Part shown: piece after piece, positions 35,089 to 44,278 of the stretch | Position numbering within the stretch: position 1 is the stretch's first letter | How the letters are laid out: every line of letters begins with the position of its first letter | Source: Rhodopseudomonas palustris | GTDB lineage: Bacteria; Pseudomonadota; Alphaproteobacteria; Rhizobiales; Xanthobacteraceae | Reading direction: 5' to 3' | Assembly: GCF_003226555.1 (NCBI RefSeq) | Contig: NZ_QKQS01000006.1 | Location: 529,861-593,860, forward strand | DNA length: 64,000 nt | Made by a program: the position numbers and the translations under genes | The notes under the pieces: model-generated | Database searches by the model: none | What the model was told of the DNA's origin: nothing | Seen by the model: the letters and a program-made list of their open reading frames with translations, nothing else

Positions 35089-36930
35089 ATGCGCGTGCTC
35101 GGCATTTCCGCCTACTATCACGACTCCGCCGCCGCCCTGGTGGTCGACGGACACATCGTGGCAGCGGCACAGGAGGAACGTTTCACGCGCAAGAAGCACG
35201 ATTCCGGCTTCCCCGACCATGCCGTCGCCTATTGCCTCGATGCGGCCGGCCTGTCGCTGGCCGATGTCGACTACGTCGCGTTCTACGAGAAGCCGTTCCT
35301 GAAATTCGAGCGCCTGCTCGAGACCTACGTCGCCTTCGCGCCGCGCGGCTTCGAGTCGTTCCGGATGGCGATGCCGCTGTGGATGAAGGAAAAGCTGATG
35401 CAGAAGCGGCTGCTCAGCGAGCAGCTCCGCAAGCGCGACGCGCTTCCCGCCGACGTCCTGGACGGCAAGCTGCTGTTCTCCGAGCATCATCTCAGCCACG
35501 CCGCGAGCGCATTCTATCCCTCGCCGTTCCGCGAGGCGCTGATCCTGACCATGGACGGCGTCGGCGAGTGGCCGACCACGTCGGTTGCGATCGGTCGCGA
35601 CCACCGGATCGAAGTCACCAAGGAAATTCATTTCCCACATTCGCTCGGGCTGCTGTATTCGGCCTTCACCTACTACACCGGCTTCAAGGTCAACTCCGGC
35701 GAGTACAAGGTGATGGGCCTCGCACCCTATGGCGAGCCGCGCTTCGTCGACACCATCATGTCGAACGTCGTCGACGTGAAGGACGACGGCTCGTTCAGGT
35801 TGAACCAGGACTATTTCAACTACTGCACCGGCCTGACGATGTCGAACGACCGTTTCGCGGCGCTGTTCGGCGCGCCGGTGCGTTCGGCGGACCAGCCGCT
35901 GACGCAATTCCACATGGACGTGGCGGCGTCGGTGCAGGCGGTCACCGAGGAGATCGTGCTGCGGCTGTGCCGCTCGCTGCGCCGGGAATACGGCCTGTCG
36001 AAGCTGTGCCTCGCTGGCGGCGTCGCGCTCAACTGCGTCGCGAACGGCAAGGTCTGGCGCGAAGGCATCTTTTCGGACATCTGGGTGCAGCCGGCGGCGG
36101 GTGACGCCGGCGGCGCGCTCGGCGCTGCGCTCGCTGCCTATCACGGCAATTTCGAGAAGCCGCGGGTCGTCACGAACGAGCTCGACGCAATGTCCGGAAG
36201 TTATCTCGGCCCCGGGTTCAGCCAACCCGAGATCGAAACGCGGCTCGGCAGCGTCGGCGGACGTTTCACCGTGCTGGACGACGACGCCCTGATCGACGAA
36301 ACGGTTCAGGCGCTGATCGACGAGAAGGCGGTCGGCTGGATGCAAGGGCGCATGGAGTTCGGCCCGCGCGCGCTCGGCGGTCGCTCCATCCTCGGCGATC
36401 CGCGCAGCCCCACGATGCAGAAGACCCTGAACCTGAAAGTGAAGTACCGCGAGTCGTTTCGCCCGTTCGCGCCTTCGGTGCTGCGCGAGGACGTCCAGGA
36501 CTGGTTCGACTACGACGACGACAGCCCGTACATGCTGATGGTCGCCGACGTCGCCGCGCGCCATCGCAAGACCATGAGCGAGGAGGAGAAGGCGCTGTTC
36601 GGCATCGACAAGCTCAACGTGCCCCGCTCGACCATTCCGGCCGTCACGCATGTCGATTATTCGGCGCGAATTCAGACGGTGCACAAGGAAACCAATCCCC
36701 GTTATCACCGGTTGATCTCGCGCTTCAAGGAGCGCACCGGGTGCCCGGTGCTCGTCAACACCAGCTTCAACGTACGCGGCGAGCCTATCGTGTGCTCGCC
36801 CGAGGATGCGTTTCGCTGCTTCATGGGCAGCGAGATCGAACTGCTGGTGGTCGGAAATTGCATTCTGCGCAAGCCGGATCAGGATCCGAAACTGAAGCTG
36901 AATTACGAGACCGCGTTCGAACTGGACTAG
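35089..36930 (+). CDS. Carbamoyltransferase (NodU/CmcH/SxtN family)
   Basis: 613 residues, the family's usual length. The N-terminal Kae1-like domain shows the LGISAYYHDSAAAL start, EEHHLSHAAS-type metal-binding His (HHLSHAASAFYPS, near residue 138) and GEYKVMGLAPYG. Further along are LAGGVALNCVANGKV and the C-terminal GRMEFGPRALGGRSILGDPR (near 420), with NTSFNVRGEPIVCSPEDA at the end. The enzyme moves a carbamoyl group from carbamoyl phosphate (through carbamoyl-AMP) to a hydroxyl. In this locus the acceptor is probably a sugar of the EPS. It follows the DUF5989 gene by 13 bp. Confidence 0.93.
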   Translation: MRVLGISAYYHDSAAALVVDGHIVAAAQEERFTRKKHDSGFPDHAVAYCLDAAGLSLADVDYVAFYEKPFLKFERLLETYVAFAPRGFESFRMAMPLWMKEKLMQKRLLSEQLRKRDALPADVLDGKLLFSEHHLSHAASAFYPSPFREALILTMDGVGEWPTTSVAIGRDHRIEVTKEIHFPHSLGLLYSAFTYYTGFKVNSGEYKVMGLAPYGEPRFVDTIMSNVVDVKDDGSFRLNQDYFNYCTGLTMSNDRFAALFGAPVRSADQPLTQFHMDVAASVQAVTEEIVLRLCRSLRREYGLSKLCLAGGVALNCVANGKVWREGIFSDIWVQPAAGDAGGALGAALAAYHGNFEKPRVVTNELDAMSGSYLGPGFSQPEIETRLGSVGGRFTVLDDDALIDETVQALIDEKAVGWMQGRMEFGPRALGGRSILGDPRSPTMQKTLNLKVKYRESFRPFAPSVLREDVQDWFDYDDDSPYMLMVADVAARHRKTMSEEEKALFGIDKLNVPRSTIPAVTHVDYSARIQTVHKETNPRYHRLISRFKERTGCPVLVNTSFNVRGEPIVCSPEDAFRCFMGSEIELLVVGNCILRKPDQDPKLKLNYETAFELD

Positions 36931-37149
36931 CCGCCCTCCCATCGATCGACCGCACAGAGATCGCTACCAGGTTCTCCTGATGCGCGTCCCCCAAGCATCG
37001 TTCCCGATTCCGTCGAACGCAGAACGGCCCCGATTCGCACCGGCTCTGATCGTTTCGACCGATAGCCGGGTGCGCGGGTCGACGGACACCGTCGGATGCC
37101 GCAGGTTTCCGACCGAACCACCCGGTTTGACGAAAGTCGCCGACGCGGC

Positions 37150-37905
37150 TCAGCGCCCGCAGGCCGGCAGTCGATCGAACGACCAGACCGCCAGCCGTCG
37201 ACCGGGGATCTGTGCGGAATCGTCGAGCCAATGGTCCGGTTCGGGAAACCGGAACGGCGCCAGCCGCAGGTTGAGCACGCGGTAATCGCCGCAGCGGATG
37301 TCGGCGTTGAACAGTGTCGAGGCGTCGGTCGTGGCGATCAGCCAACGTCGTCGCTTCGCCCCAACGTTTCGCAGCACGGCCGCAATCTCGGCGAAGCCGA
37401 GGTGAAACAACACCTCGCGGCACAGCACGGTGTCGGCGTCGGGCAAATCCCCGATCATGGCATCGCGGCAGTAGAAGCGCCGCCGCGCCGAGCCATGCAT
37501 TTCGATGTTGCGCCTGACCACGCTCTCGACCACGTCGACGCCGATGTAGTCGATGCCGAGGTCGATCGCGCTCATCCAGGTCAGGTCGCCGCAGCCGACA
37601 TCGAGCAGGGTCTCCGCTCCGATGGCTCGGAGCAGCGAAGGCAGTCCTTCGCGCACGCTCCTGGTCGCGGCGAGCGTCGAGCCGGTGCCGGACAGCGGCA
37701 CGTCTCCGGTGCCGCCGGTCCACAGCCCGACGTCGTAGATTTCGCCGAACCGCGCGGCCAGCGTTCCATTGCGGAAGTGCCCGACCGAGAAGCCCTTGGC
37801 GCTCCGGACACTGTCGACCAGCCGGTGCATGGCGAGACGGGTCAGCGCATGTCGGACGACTTCCTTGGCGGTGCGATGGATCAGATGTCTGGCGGTGACC
37901 TGCAT
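37150..37905 (-). CDS. Class I SAM-dependent methyltransferase
   Basis: 251 residues. Motif I LLDVGCGDLTWMSAI lies near residue 100 and motif II YIGVDVVESVV near 120. The motif IV region is DADTVLCREVLFHLG. An N-terminal basic helix (HLIHRTAKEVVRHALTRLA) could contact the membrane. ATG at 37905 is chosen because AAGAG lies 7 nt upstream; an ATG at 37911 is possible. It is 19 bp downstream of the Wzx gene, same strand, and convergent with the carbamoyltransferase. Presumed target: EPS sugar or intermediate. Confidence 0.8.
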   Translation of the reverse strand: MQVTARHLIHRTAKEVVRHALTRLAMHRLVDSVRSAKGFSVGHFRNGTLAARFGEIYDVGLWTGGTGDVPLSGTGSTLAATRSVREGLPSLLRAIGAETLLDVGCGDLTWMSAIDLGIDYIGVDVVESVVRRNIEMHGSARRRFYCRDAMIGDLPDADTVLCREVLFHLGFAEIAAVLRNVGAKRRRWLIATTDASTLFNADIRCGDYRVLNLRLAPFRFPEPDHWLDDSAQIPGRRLAVWSFDRLPACGR

Positions 37906-37924
37906 CGTCATTCTCTTCGAGGCC

Positions 37925-39289
37925 TCAGGCGGAGTGGTGCACCGGCTTCGCGGCCGCCGCGAACGCCCGGCGGCGCAGATGGAGATACATCAGAGCGGAA
38001 CCGAGCAGATGGAAGCTCATTTCGCCGATCACGAAGGCGTAGATGCCGCAGGGTCCGATCATCGCGTAGCTGACGGCGATTCCGACCAGCGTGCTGACAG
38101 CGACGATCTTGGCGCTGGCGGCGTAGTCCGCCATCGCCGCCATCCCCTGGATCATGATCAGCAACGCCGAGATCGTCACGATCGACGGTGAATAGGCCGC
38201 CAGCAGATACGCGGCGTTGCTGAAGCCGTATCGCGGAACGGTCAGTGCCACCACGCAGGCCAGCAGCGTTCCCAGCGCCAGTGTCATCGCCGAAACGATC
38301 GACGTGACCTGCGAGCGAAGAATGGCGGACAGACCGAGATGCTCGCACGCTGCGGCACGCTCGACCAGTGCCGGAAAGTCCACGCGAGTGACGAATCCGA
38401 CCAGCATCGTCATCGCGACCACGATCTGCTTGGCGTAGATGAACAGCGCCGTCGCTTCGGTGCCGAGAAACGCGGCGCTCAGCAGCAGCTGGGCGCGCAG
38501 GATGAGCTGGCCGGGGATGAATTGCAGCAGCAGCGCGAACCCGTCCTTCGCGGCTCGGACCACACCCTCGCGGCGGGGCCGGCTCCAGCGGGGACCACGG
38601 CCGAGGCGTATCAGCACGATCCATTGGGCAAGCACGGTCACCGCGTAGCCGAGCGAGAACGCAGCGCCGAGAACGAAGCCCGCCGTCTCCGGCGACGCAT
38701 CCGCCATCAAGGCGAGCGCCAACGCCGAGGTCGCGAAGGCGATCGCCCCGGTCAGACCGCTCAGCCCGCTGAGCTTCAAGCCGTCGAGGATGCCGACCGC
38801 GTTCGCCGACCAGATCAGCAGGCCCGGGACGCTCGCCAGCAGATAGGTCCTGGAAAGCGGATCCGAGATCGGCAGCAGCGCCGTCACCAATGCGCCGGCA
38901 GCCACGACGACCGCTGTCGACAGCCGAACCACCGCGGTGTCCCAAAACAACCGCCAAATTGCGGTGCGCGATCCCTCGGCGGGCAATCTCGCGACCTGCC
39001 GCGCGAGCGTGGTGGTCGAACCCGCGTCGATTACGAAGATGCCGAGCATCAGGAACGAGAAATGCGTGCCGAATGCCGACAGCAGATCGAACTTGCCCTG
39101 CGCGAACAGCCATGTCTGCACCGCGAAGATCGCGCCCTGGCCGATGCCGTAGCCGCCGACCAGCAGTCCGACATTGGCGACGCGGCGCCATGGCTTCCGA
39201 GCCGGTTCCGGCGCTCGGACATGCGCCTTCACCGTCTCGTTGCTGTTGCCGAGGCGAAGGCCGCGCGCGCCCATCGAACCATCTCGCAT
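37925..39289 (-). CDS. Wzx-like polysaccharide flippase
   Basis: About 454 residues with 12-14 hydrophobic helices and basic inter-helix loops (LIRLGRGPRWSRPRREG), the pattern of MATE/MOP-type polysaccharide flippases. It moves undecaprenyl-linked repeat units across the inner membrane. The frame is open far upstream (to 39481) but that stretch is low-quality coding; an ATG at 39289 after CGGATCACAAC is the most reasonable start, with one at 39385 possible. The gene directly precedes a methyltransferase. Confidence 0.82.
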   Translation of the reverse strand: MRDGSMGARGLRLGNSNETVKAHVRAPEPARKPWRRVANVGLLVGGYGIGQGAIFAVQTWLFAQGKFDLLSAFGTHFSFLMLGIFVIDAGSTTTLARQVARLPAEGSRTAIWRLFWDTAVVRLSTAVVVAAGALVTALLPISDPLSRTYLLASVPGLLIWSANAVGILDGLKLSGLSGLTGAIAFATSALALALMADASPETAGFVLGAAFSLGYAVTVLAQWIVLIRLGRGPRWSRPRREGVVRAAKDGFALLLQFIPGQLILRAQLLLSAAFLGTEATALFIYAKQIVVAMTMLVGFVTRVDFPALVERAAACEHLGLSAILRSQVTSIVSAMTLALGTLLACVVALTVPRYGFSNAAYLLAAYSPSIVTISALLIMIQGMAAMADYAASAKIVAVSTLVGIAVSYAMIGPCGIYAFVIGEMSFHLLGSALMYLHLRRRAFAAAAKPVHHSA

Positions 39290-39587
39290 GTTGTGATCCG
39301 ACTCCGCCTGCTGCCGGGCAGGCGCCACGCCACAGTCGTCGCCCGCGGGTTCGGGTCGGCGCGGCCCTCCGTTTGACGATATCATCACGACAAACGAATG
39401 ATACGTAAAAGACAGTTCGGTGATACAATAGACAATGAGCAACAGCTCAAACAACCGATACCCAACTGGTCTTTCTTGCATTCGGAATGAGCTTGCACCG
39501 AATTATAATAACCAGTATATCGCATCATATGATAACGTGATGTTCACTAGTTGATGGTGTCGCGTTCGAATGGTGAGGGGTGGTTCA
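39290..39587. promoter_or_regulatory. Divergent AT-rich promoter region (wzx / epimerase)
   Basis: About 300 bp, strongly AT-rich from 39385 to 39550, between the divergent flippase and epimerase genes. It contains CTTGCAC at 39492-39498 (half of the inverted repeat at 5466-5488), a palindrome ATCATATGAT (39524-39533) and GATAACGT (39531-39538). Promoters for both directions are expected, but none is fixed by eye. Confidence 0.4.
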
Positions 39588-40574
39588 ATGAAGCGAGCTC
39601 TTGTTTGCGGCGCCGGCGGCTTTATCGGCAACCACCTCGTCACGGAACTCAAACGTGAAGGGTTCTGGGTTCGCGGCGCGGACCTGAAATATCCCGAGTA
39701 CAACACCACCGATGCCGACGATTTCGCCATCGCCGATCTGCGGGACCCTGCCAATTGCCGCGCCATCATCGACGGCAGGTTCGACGAGATCTACCAGCTC
39801 GCCGCCGACATGGGCGGAGCTGGCTACATCTTCACCGGAGAGAACGACGCCCACGTTCTGCACAATTCGGCGATGATCAACCTGAACATCCTCGACGCCG
39901 CCAGCAAGCGCAATTGCCGGCGGATCTTCTACTCGTCGTCGGCCTGCATCTATCCGGATCACAATCAGCGCGATCCGCTGGCCCCGATCACCGCCGAGTC
40001 CAGCGCCTATCCGGCCAACCCCGACAGCGAATACGGCTGGGAAAAGCTGTTCAGCGAGCGGCTGTATCTCGCCTATCATCGCAACCTCGGTCTCGAGGTG
40101 CGGATCGCACGCTTCCACAACATCTTCGGACCGCTCGGTACCTGGACCGGCGGCCGCGAGAAAGCGCCGGCGGCGATCTGTCGCAAGGTCGCCGCCGCCC
40201 GCGACGGCGACGAGATCGAGATCTGGGGCGACGGCGAGCAGACCCGCTCGTTCCTCTATATCGACGAATGCCTGGCCGGCGTGCTCAAGCTGACCCGTTC
40301 GAACTATCTCGGGCCCGTCAATATCGGATCCGAGGAAATGGTCAGCATCAATCAGCTCGCCGACATGGCGATGGCGATCGCGGGCAAGACCCTGCACAAG
40401 CGCCACATTCCGGGTCCGACCGGGGTGCGCGGCCGCAACTCCGACAACCAACTGATCCGGCGTGTGCTCGATTGGGAGCCGTCGGCGCCGCTGATCGTCG
40501 GACTGGAGAAGACCTACCAGTGGATCGAGGCGCAGGTGCATGCGACCTCGAACGTCGACAGCATCGCGGCCTGA
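39588..40574 (+). CDS. NAD-dependent sugar epimerase (GDP-mannose 3,5-epimerase-like)
   Basis: 328 residues, extended short-chain dehydrogenase fold. NAD-binding VCGAGGFIGNHLV lies near residue 8. The catalytic Tyr-Lys is in the SEYGWEKLFSERLYLAYH segment (YxxxK, near 147). SSACIYPDHNQ, FHNIFGPLGTWTGGREKAPAA and GEQTRSFLYIDECLAGV match plant and bacterial GDP-mannose 3,5-epimerases. It makes GDP-L-galactose/gulose-type donor sugars for the EPS. ATG at 39588 is preceded by GAGGGG. Confidence 0.88.
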   Translation: MKRALVCGAGGFIGNHLVTELKREGFWVRGADLKYPEYNTTDADDFAIADLRDPANCRAIIDGRFDEIYQLAADMGGAGYIFTGENDAHVLHNSAMINLNILDAASKRNCRRIFYSSSACIYPDHNQRDPLAPITAESSAYPANPDSEYGWEKLFSERLYLAYHRNLGLEVRIARFHNIFGPLGTWTGGREKAPAAICRKVAAARDGDEIEIWGDGEQTRSFLYIDECLAGVLKLTRSNYLGPVNIGSEEMVSINQLADMAMAIAGKTLHKRHIPGPTGVRGRNSDNQLIRRVLDWEPSAPLIVGLEKTYQWIEAQVHATSNVDSIAA

Positions 40575-40618
40575 CCGCCGCGACATCCTTCAAGCCGGCC
40601 GGTGGACGGGGCAAGTGC

Positions 40619-41875
40619 ATGCGTATTTACGTCTGTGATTATTCCGGTCATCCGTTTCAGGTCCAGCTCAGCCGCGAGTTGGCGCGGCGCGGCAACCGCG
40701 TGGTGCACGCGTATTTTTCCGACTTTCAGACCCCGAAGGGGAGCCTGCAGCTCGGCCCCGGCGATCCCCCGACGCTGGAGATCACGCCGCTCAGCCTGGG
40801 CAGGCCGTTCTCGAAATACGGTCTGGTGAAGCGGCGCTTTCAGGAGATCCGCGTCGGGCGGCTGATCGCGCAGCGCATCGGCGAGTTCGAGCCGGACATC
40901 GTGATCGGCTGCAATCTGCCGATCGACGCCCTCGACGCGGTGGTGGCGCTCTGCGACCGGCAGCGGCGACCGTTCGTGTTCTGGCAGCAGGACATCTACA
41001 GCAAAGCGATCGGCGATCTGCTCGGCGAGCGTCTCGGCGTGGCAGGCCGGCTGATCGGGCGTTACTATCAAATGCTGGAGCGCAAGGCCGCGGCGCGCAG
41101 CTCCGCGATCGTGGTGATCGCCGACGATTTTCGGCACACGCTCGAAACCGAGTTCGGCGTCGACGGCCGCCGCATTCACACCGTCGAGAACTGGGCGCCT
41201 CTCGACGAGATATCGCCGCGGCCGAAGAGCAACGACTGGTCCCGTCGTCACGGCCTGGATGATTGTGACGTCGTGCTGTATACCGGCACGATCGGATTGA
41301 AGCACGATCCGGCGCTGATCCTCGAGGTGGCGAAATCGGTCGCGTTGCGCCCGCACACGCGGATGGTCGTGACCTCGGAGGGACGACACGCCGACTGGCT
41401 GACGCAGCAAGCCGCCGAGCTGCCGGGCGCGCCGCTGCTGGTCCTGCCGTTCCAGGATTTCAAATCGTACTCCGACGTGCTCGGCAGCGCCGACGTGCTG
41501 ATCGCGATCCTGGAGAGCGACGCCGGGACGTTCTCCGTCCCGTCCAAGGTCCTCAGCTATCTGTGCTCCGGACGACCGATCGTACTGAGCGCGCCGCCCG
41601 CGAATCTCGCCTCGCGCACCATTCAGCGCGCCAATGCCGGTTACGCGGTGCCCGTCGGAGACGTTACCGGCTTCGTCGGCGCGATCGACGCCCTGCTCGA
41701 CGATCCCGACCGCCGCAGCGCCTTCGGCGCCAATGGCCGCGCCTACGCCGAGCGCAGCTTCGACATCGGCAAGATCGCCGACCGGTTCGATGCGATCATC
41801 GGCTCGGTGCGCGCGGATCAGCGCAGGGACGCGCGGCGCGGCCGGGTCGATCTTCCCGCGCTCAGCCCGCGCTGA
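40619..41875 (+). CDS. Glycosyltransferase family 4 (GT-B)
   Basis: 418 residues. It has an N-terminal domain IYVCDYSGHPFQVQLSREL, a mid-region FWQQDIYSKAI-type acceptor helix and a C-terminal donor domain starting VVLYTGTIGLKHDP near residue 215. The ESDAGTFSVPSKVLSYLCSG block near 300-320 carries the family's Glu/Ser donor contacts. It resembles WbuB-type mannosyl/fucosaminyl transferases. It lies 44 bp after the epimerase gene and is likely in one operon with it and the following acyltransferase. Confidence 0.86.
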   Translation: MRIYVCDYSGHPFQVQLSRELARRGNRVVHAYFSDFQTPKGSLQLGPGDPPTLEITPLSLGRPFSKYGLVKRRFQEIRVGRLIAQRIGEFEPDIVIGCNLPIDALDAVVALCDRQRRPFVFWQQDIYSKAIGDLLGERLGVAGRLIGRYYQMLERKAAARSSAIVVIADDFRHTLETEFGVDGRRIHTVENWAPLDEISPRPKSNDWSRRHGLDDCDVVLYTGTIGLKHDPALILEVAKSVALRPHTRMVVTSEGRHADWLTQQAAELPGAPLLVLPFQDFKSYSDVLGSADVLIAILESDAGTFSVPSKVLSYLCSGRPIVLSAPPANLASRTIQRANAGYAVPVGDVTGFVGAIDALLDDPDRRSAFGANGRAYAERSFDIGKIADRFDAIIGSVRADQRRDARRGRVDLPALSPR

Positions 41876-41921
41876 GCGGCTCGCTCTCGGAACGGCACGA
41901 ATACAGCAAGCGGACGGCCTC

Positions 41922-43241
41922 ATGAGCATATTGTCGGAGCTGCCCCAGCGACTGCGACGCGTGACGTCCGGCGGCGCCTACGTTCCCCAGATCGATGGGC
42001 TTCGATTTCTCTCAGTGATGCCGATCCTGTTCTTCCACTCCGGCCTGCGCGCCGGACGGATGATGCCGGATCCAGTCGCCGGCGAGGCGACGATCACGGC
42101 GTGGTTTCCGTTCGCCGGCTTCGCCGTGACGCTGTTCTTCTTCATCAGCGGCTACATCATCGCCTATCCGTTCCTCGCAGGACGACCGCCGAAGCTGTCG
42201 CACTTCTACAAGCGCCGCCTGCTGCGGCTCGAGCCGCCGTACTTCGTGGTGATGATCGGCTGCTTCGTCATCCTCAGCCTTTATACCCCGGTCAGCGCGC
42301 CGAACTTCACCTTCACCGAGGCTCCGCTGTGGCAGAGCCTGGCCGCGAGCCTGACCTACTCGCACGGACTCATTTTCGGCCAGAGCCCGCGGCTCAATCC
42401 GCCGGCCTGGACGCTGGAACGCGAGGTGCAGTTCTATCTGCTCGCTCCGTTTCTGATCATGGCGTATCTGTCGATCAAGAACCGCGCCCTGCGGCTTTGG
42501 TTCGGCGGCTTCGCGCTGCTGGCGCTGATCGTGCTCGGCGAGACGCTGCGGCACCAGCTTCCGTTCGAGCATCCGCTTCGGCATACCCTGTTCGGCGAGA
42601 GCTACGGCTTCATCCTCGGCGTCATGGTCTGCGACTATTCGGTCGCCGTCCGACCGTTCGAGCAGCCGCCGCGGCGACGCTACGACGTCCTGCTCGTGGT
42701 CGGATACATCGGCATGATGCTCACCGGCACCGCCGAACTCAGGAACATCCAGTTCGGCTATTCCGAACCCACCCTCGCAATCGCAACAGGCAGCCTCAAC
42801 GCCTTCGCGCGGGCGAGTTGCATCTTCCTGGTGTTTCTCGGTGCCGCACGGGGCACAACTGGTCGCGTGCTGCTGGCATCGCCCTGGGTCGCGCTGATCG
42901 GCGGCGCCTGCTATTCGATCTATCTGCTGCATCTTCCGCTGATGCATGCGATGGCGGCGGCGCTGGAGCGCCAATTTCAGCCGGACTCCTTGATCGTCGC
43001 AACGGCGCTGTGCTGGGCGATCCTCGTCCCTGCCTGCATTGCCGTCGGCCTGATGTTCTACGCATTGATCGAGCGCCCGTGCATGCGCCCCAAATGGCCC
43101 TCCGAACTGGCGATGGCCGCTCGTCGCGTCCTGGCCAGCGTCCGCCGTCTCGGGCGACGTCAGGCGACGACGCCGAACGCCGCCGATGCGCAGCCGGTCG
43201 CGCTGGCTGTCACCGAACGATTGCACGAACGTGTCAATTAG
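41922..43241 (+). CDS. Acyltransferase family 3 (OafA/YrhL-like)
   Basis: 439 residues with about ten membrane helices. The N-terminal IDGLRFLSVMPILFFHSGL carries the conserved Asp-Gly-Leu-Arg and catalytic His position. The RLLRLEPPYFVVM block (R-R motif) and NPPAWTLEREVQFYLLAPF (the Trp-x-Leu-x-x-Glu motif) are also present. It O-acylates (commonly O-acetylates) sugars of EPS or lipid-linked intermediates. ATG at 41922 has a weak ribosome-binding site. The stop TAG is in the same frame as the downstream FkbM gene. Confidence 0.9.
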   Translation: MSILSELPQRLRRVTSGGAYVPQIDGLRFLSVMPILFFHSGLRAGRMMPDPVAGEATITAWFPFAGFAVTLFFFISGYIIAYPFLAGRPPKLSHFYKRRLLRLEPPYFVVMIGCFVILSLYTPVSAPNFTFTEAPLWQSLAASLTYSHGLIFGQSPRLNPPAWTLEREVQFYLLAPFLIMAYLSIKNRALRLWFGGFALLALIVLGETLRHQLPFEHPLRHTLFGESYGFILGVMVCDYSVAVRPFEQPPRRRYDVLLVVGYIGMMLTGTAELRNIQFGYSEPTLAIATGSLNAFARASCIFLVFLGAARGTTGRVLLASPWVALIGGACYSIYLLHLPLMHAMAAALERQFQPDSLIVATALCWAILVPACIAVGLMFYALIERPCMRPKWPSELAMAARRVLASVRRLGRRQATTPNAADAQPVALAVTERLHERVN

Positions 43242-43397
43242 ATCCGGTCGTCGACCCGGACGCGCAGACGGTGGCCGCACGTTAGCCCCGGCATCCGCAG
43301 GGGCGATCGTCGATGCGGGAGCGGACCCATTCACAACTATCTGAAATACGCCCTCGCCGCCTGTCAGCCGGCGTTCTGGCCGGCGCTGCGGCGTCGG

Positions 43398-44102
43398 GTG
43401 ATGCCGGCGCTGGAGCACGGCCGGCTGTTCGACGATATCGGGGTCGGCACGTTGATCGACGTCGGAGCCAACCGCGGGCAGTTTTCGCTGCTGGTGCGCC
43501 ACCGCTTTCCGAACGCGCAGATCCACGCCTTCGAGCCGCTCGAGCCGGAACGCGAGCGGCTGCAGGCGGTGGTCTCCGCGCCGCTGACCTGTCATCCGGT
43601 CGCGCTCGGCGCGACCCGACGTCAGGCGACGTTTCACGTCACCTCCAAGCGTGACAGCTCGTCGCTGCTGCTCCCCGGCGCGGCTCAGCAGGCCGCCAGC
43701 GGCGTGACGCGGACCGGCTCGATCACCGTGCAGGTCGAACGGCTACCCGATGTGCTCGACGTCGCGGCGCTGCCGCGGCCGATCCTGATGAAACTCGACG
43801 TGCAGGGCGGCGAGCTCGACGTCATCGCGGGTTCAGCCAGCGTCCTGCCGCTGATCGACGCGATCTATACCGAAGTCTCGTTCGTCACGTTGTACGAACA
43901 GCAGCCGCTCGCCACCGAGATCACTACGTTTCTGGATCAGCACGGCTTCGCGCTACGCGGCGTCTACAATCACTTCTTCTCGCCGAGAATCGGGCCGACC
44001 CAAGCCGACTTCCTCTACGTCCGCTCGGCGCGGGCGCCGCGGGCAACGACTGGGGACGCCAACCGCGAAGTCGCCGCGAGCCTGGGCCACGAGCACGCCT
44101 GA
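43398..44102 (+). CDS. FkbM-family methyltransferase
   Basis: 234 residues. Motif I is TLIDVGANRGQFSLLVRHRF near residue 18; the acidic motif II (AFEPLEPER) and ILMKLDVQGGELDVIAG identify the FkbM family, which O-methylates sugars. The annotated start is a GTG-ATG pair at 43398/43401. The frame stays open back to the acyltransferase stop at 43241, and the translated part (e.g. NYLKYALAACQPAFWPAL) looks like a genuine N-terminus, but holds no ATG, GTG or TTG. The true start may therefore be non-standard or the start shown may truncate the protein. Confidence 0.82.
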   Translation: MMPALEHGRLFDDIGVGTLIDVGANRGQFSLLVRHRFPNAQIHAFEPLEPERERLQAVVSAPLTCHPVALGATRRQATFHVTSKRDSSSLLLPGAAQQAASGVTRTGSITVQVERLPDVLDVAALPRPILMKLDVQGGELDVIAGSASVLPLIDAIYTEVSFVTLYEQQPLATEITTFLDQHGFALRGVYNHFFSPRIGPTQADFLYVRSARAPRATTGDANREVAASLGHEHA

Positions 44103-44278
44103 CGGCGCGGCCGGACGGATCGCCGACATCGGCCTGCCCCAGCCGATCCGCTCCGGAGCGTCCTCGCCTCGTTATCCGGGCTGATGTGGCGGGGTGACCT
44201 GCACCCGGGTCGACCGCACCTGCCAGCGTCACCGACCGACACCACCGCATCGGACACCACCGCATTGGTGTCGCCGCC
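44103..44278. other. Convergent intergenic region
   Basis: 176 bp between the FkbM gene and the end of the adhesin gene. It contains a hairpin-capable repeat ATCGGC (44128-44133)/GCCGAT (44142-44147) without a T-run on either side. No gene seen. Confidence 0.4.

Noticed and set aside
44128..44147. ATCGGC/GCCGAT hairpin after the FkbM gene
   Set aside because: No T-run; six-bp arms are common by chance in GC-rich DNA.
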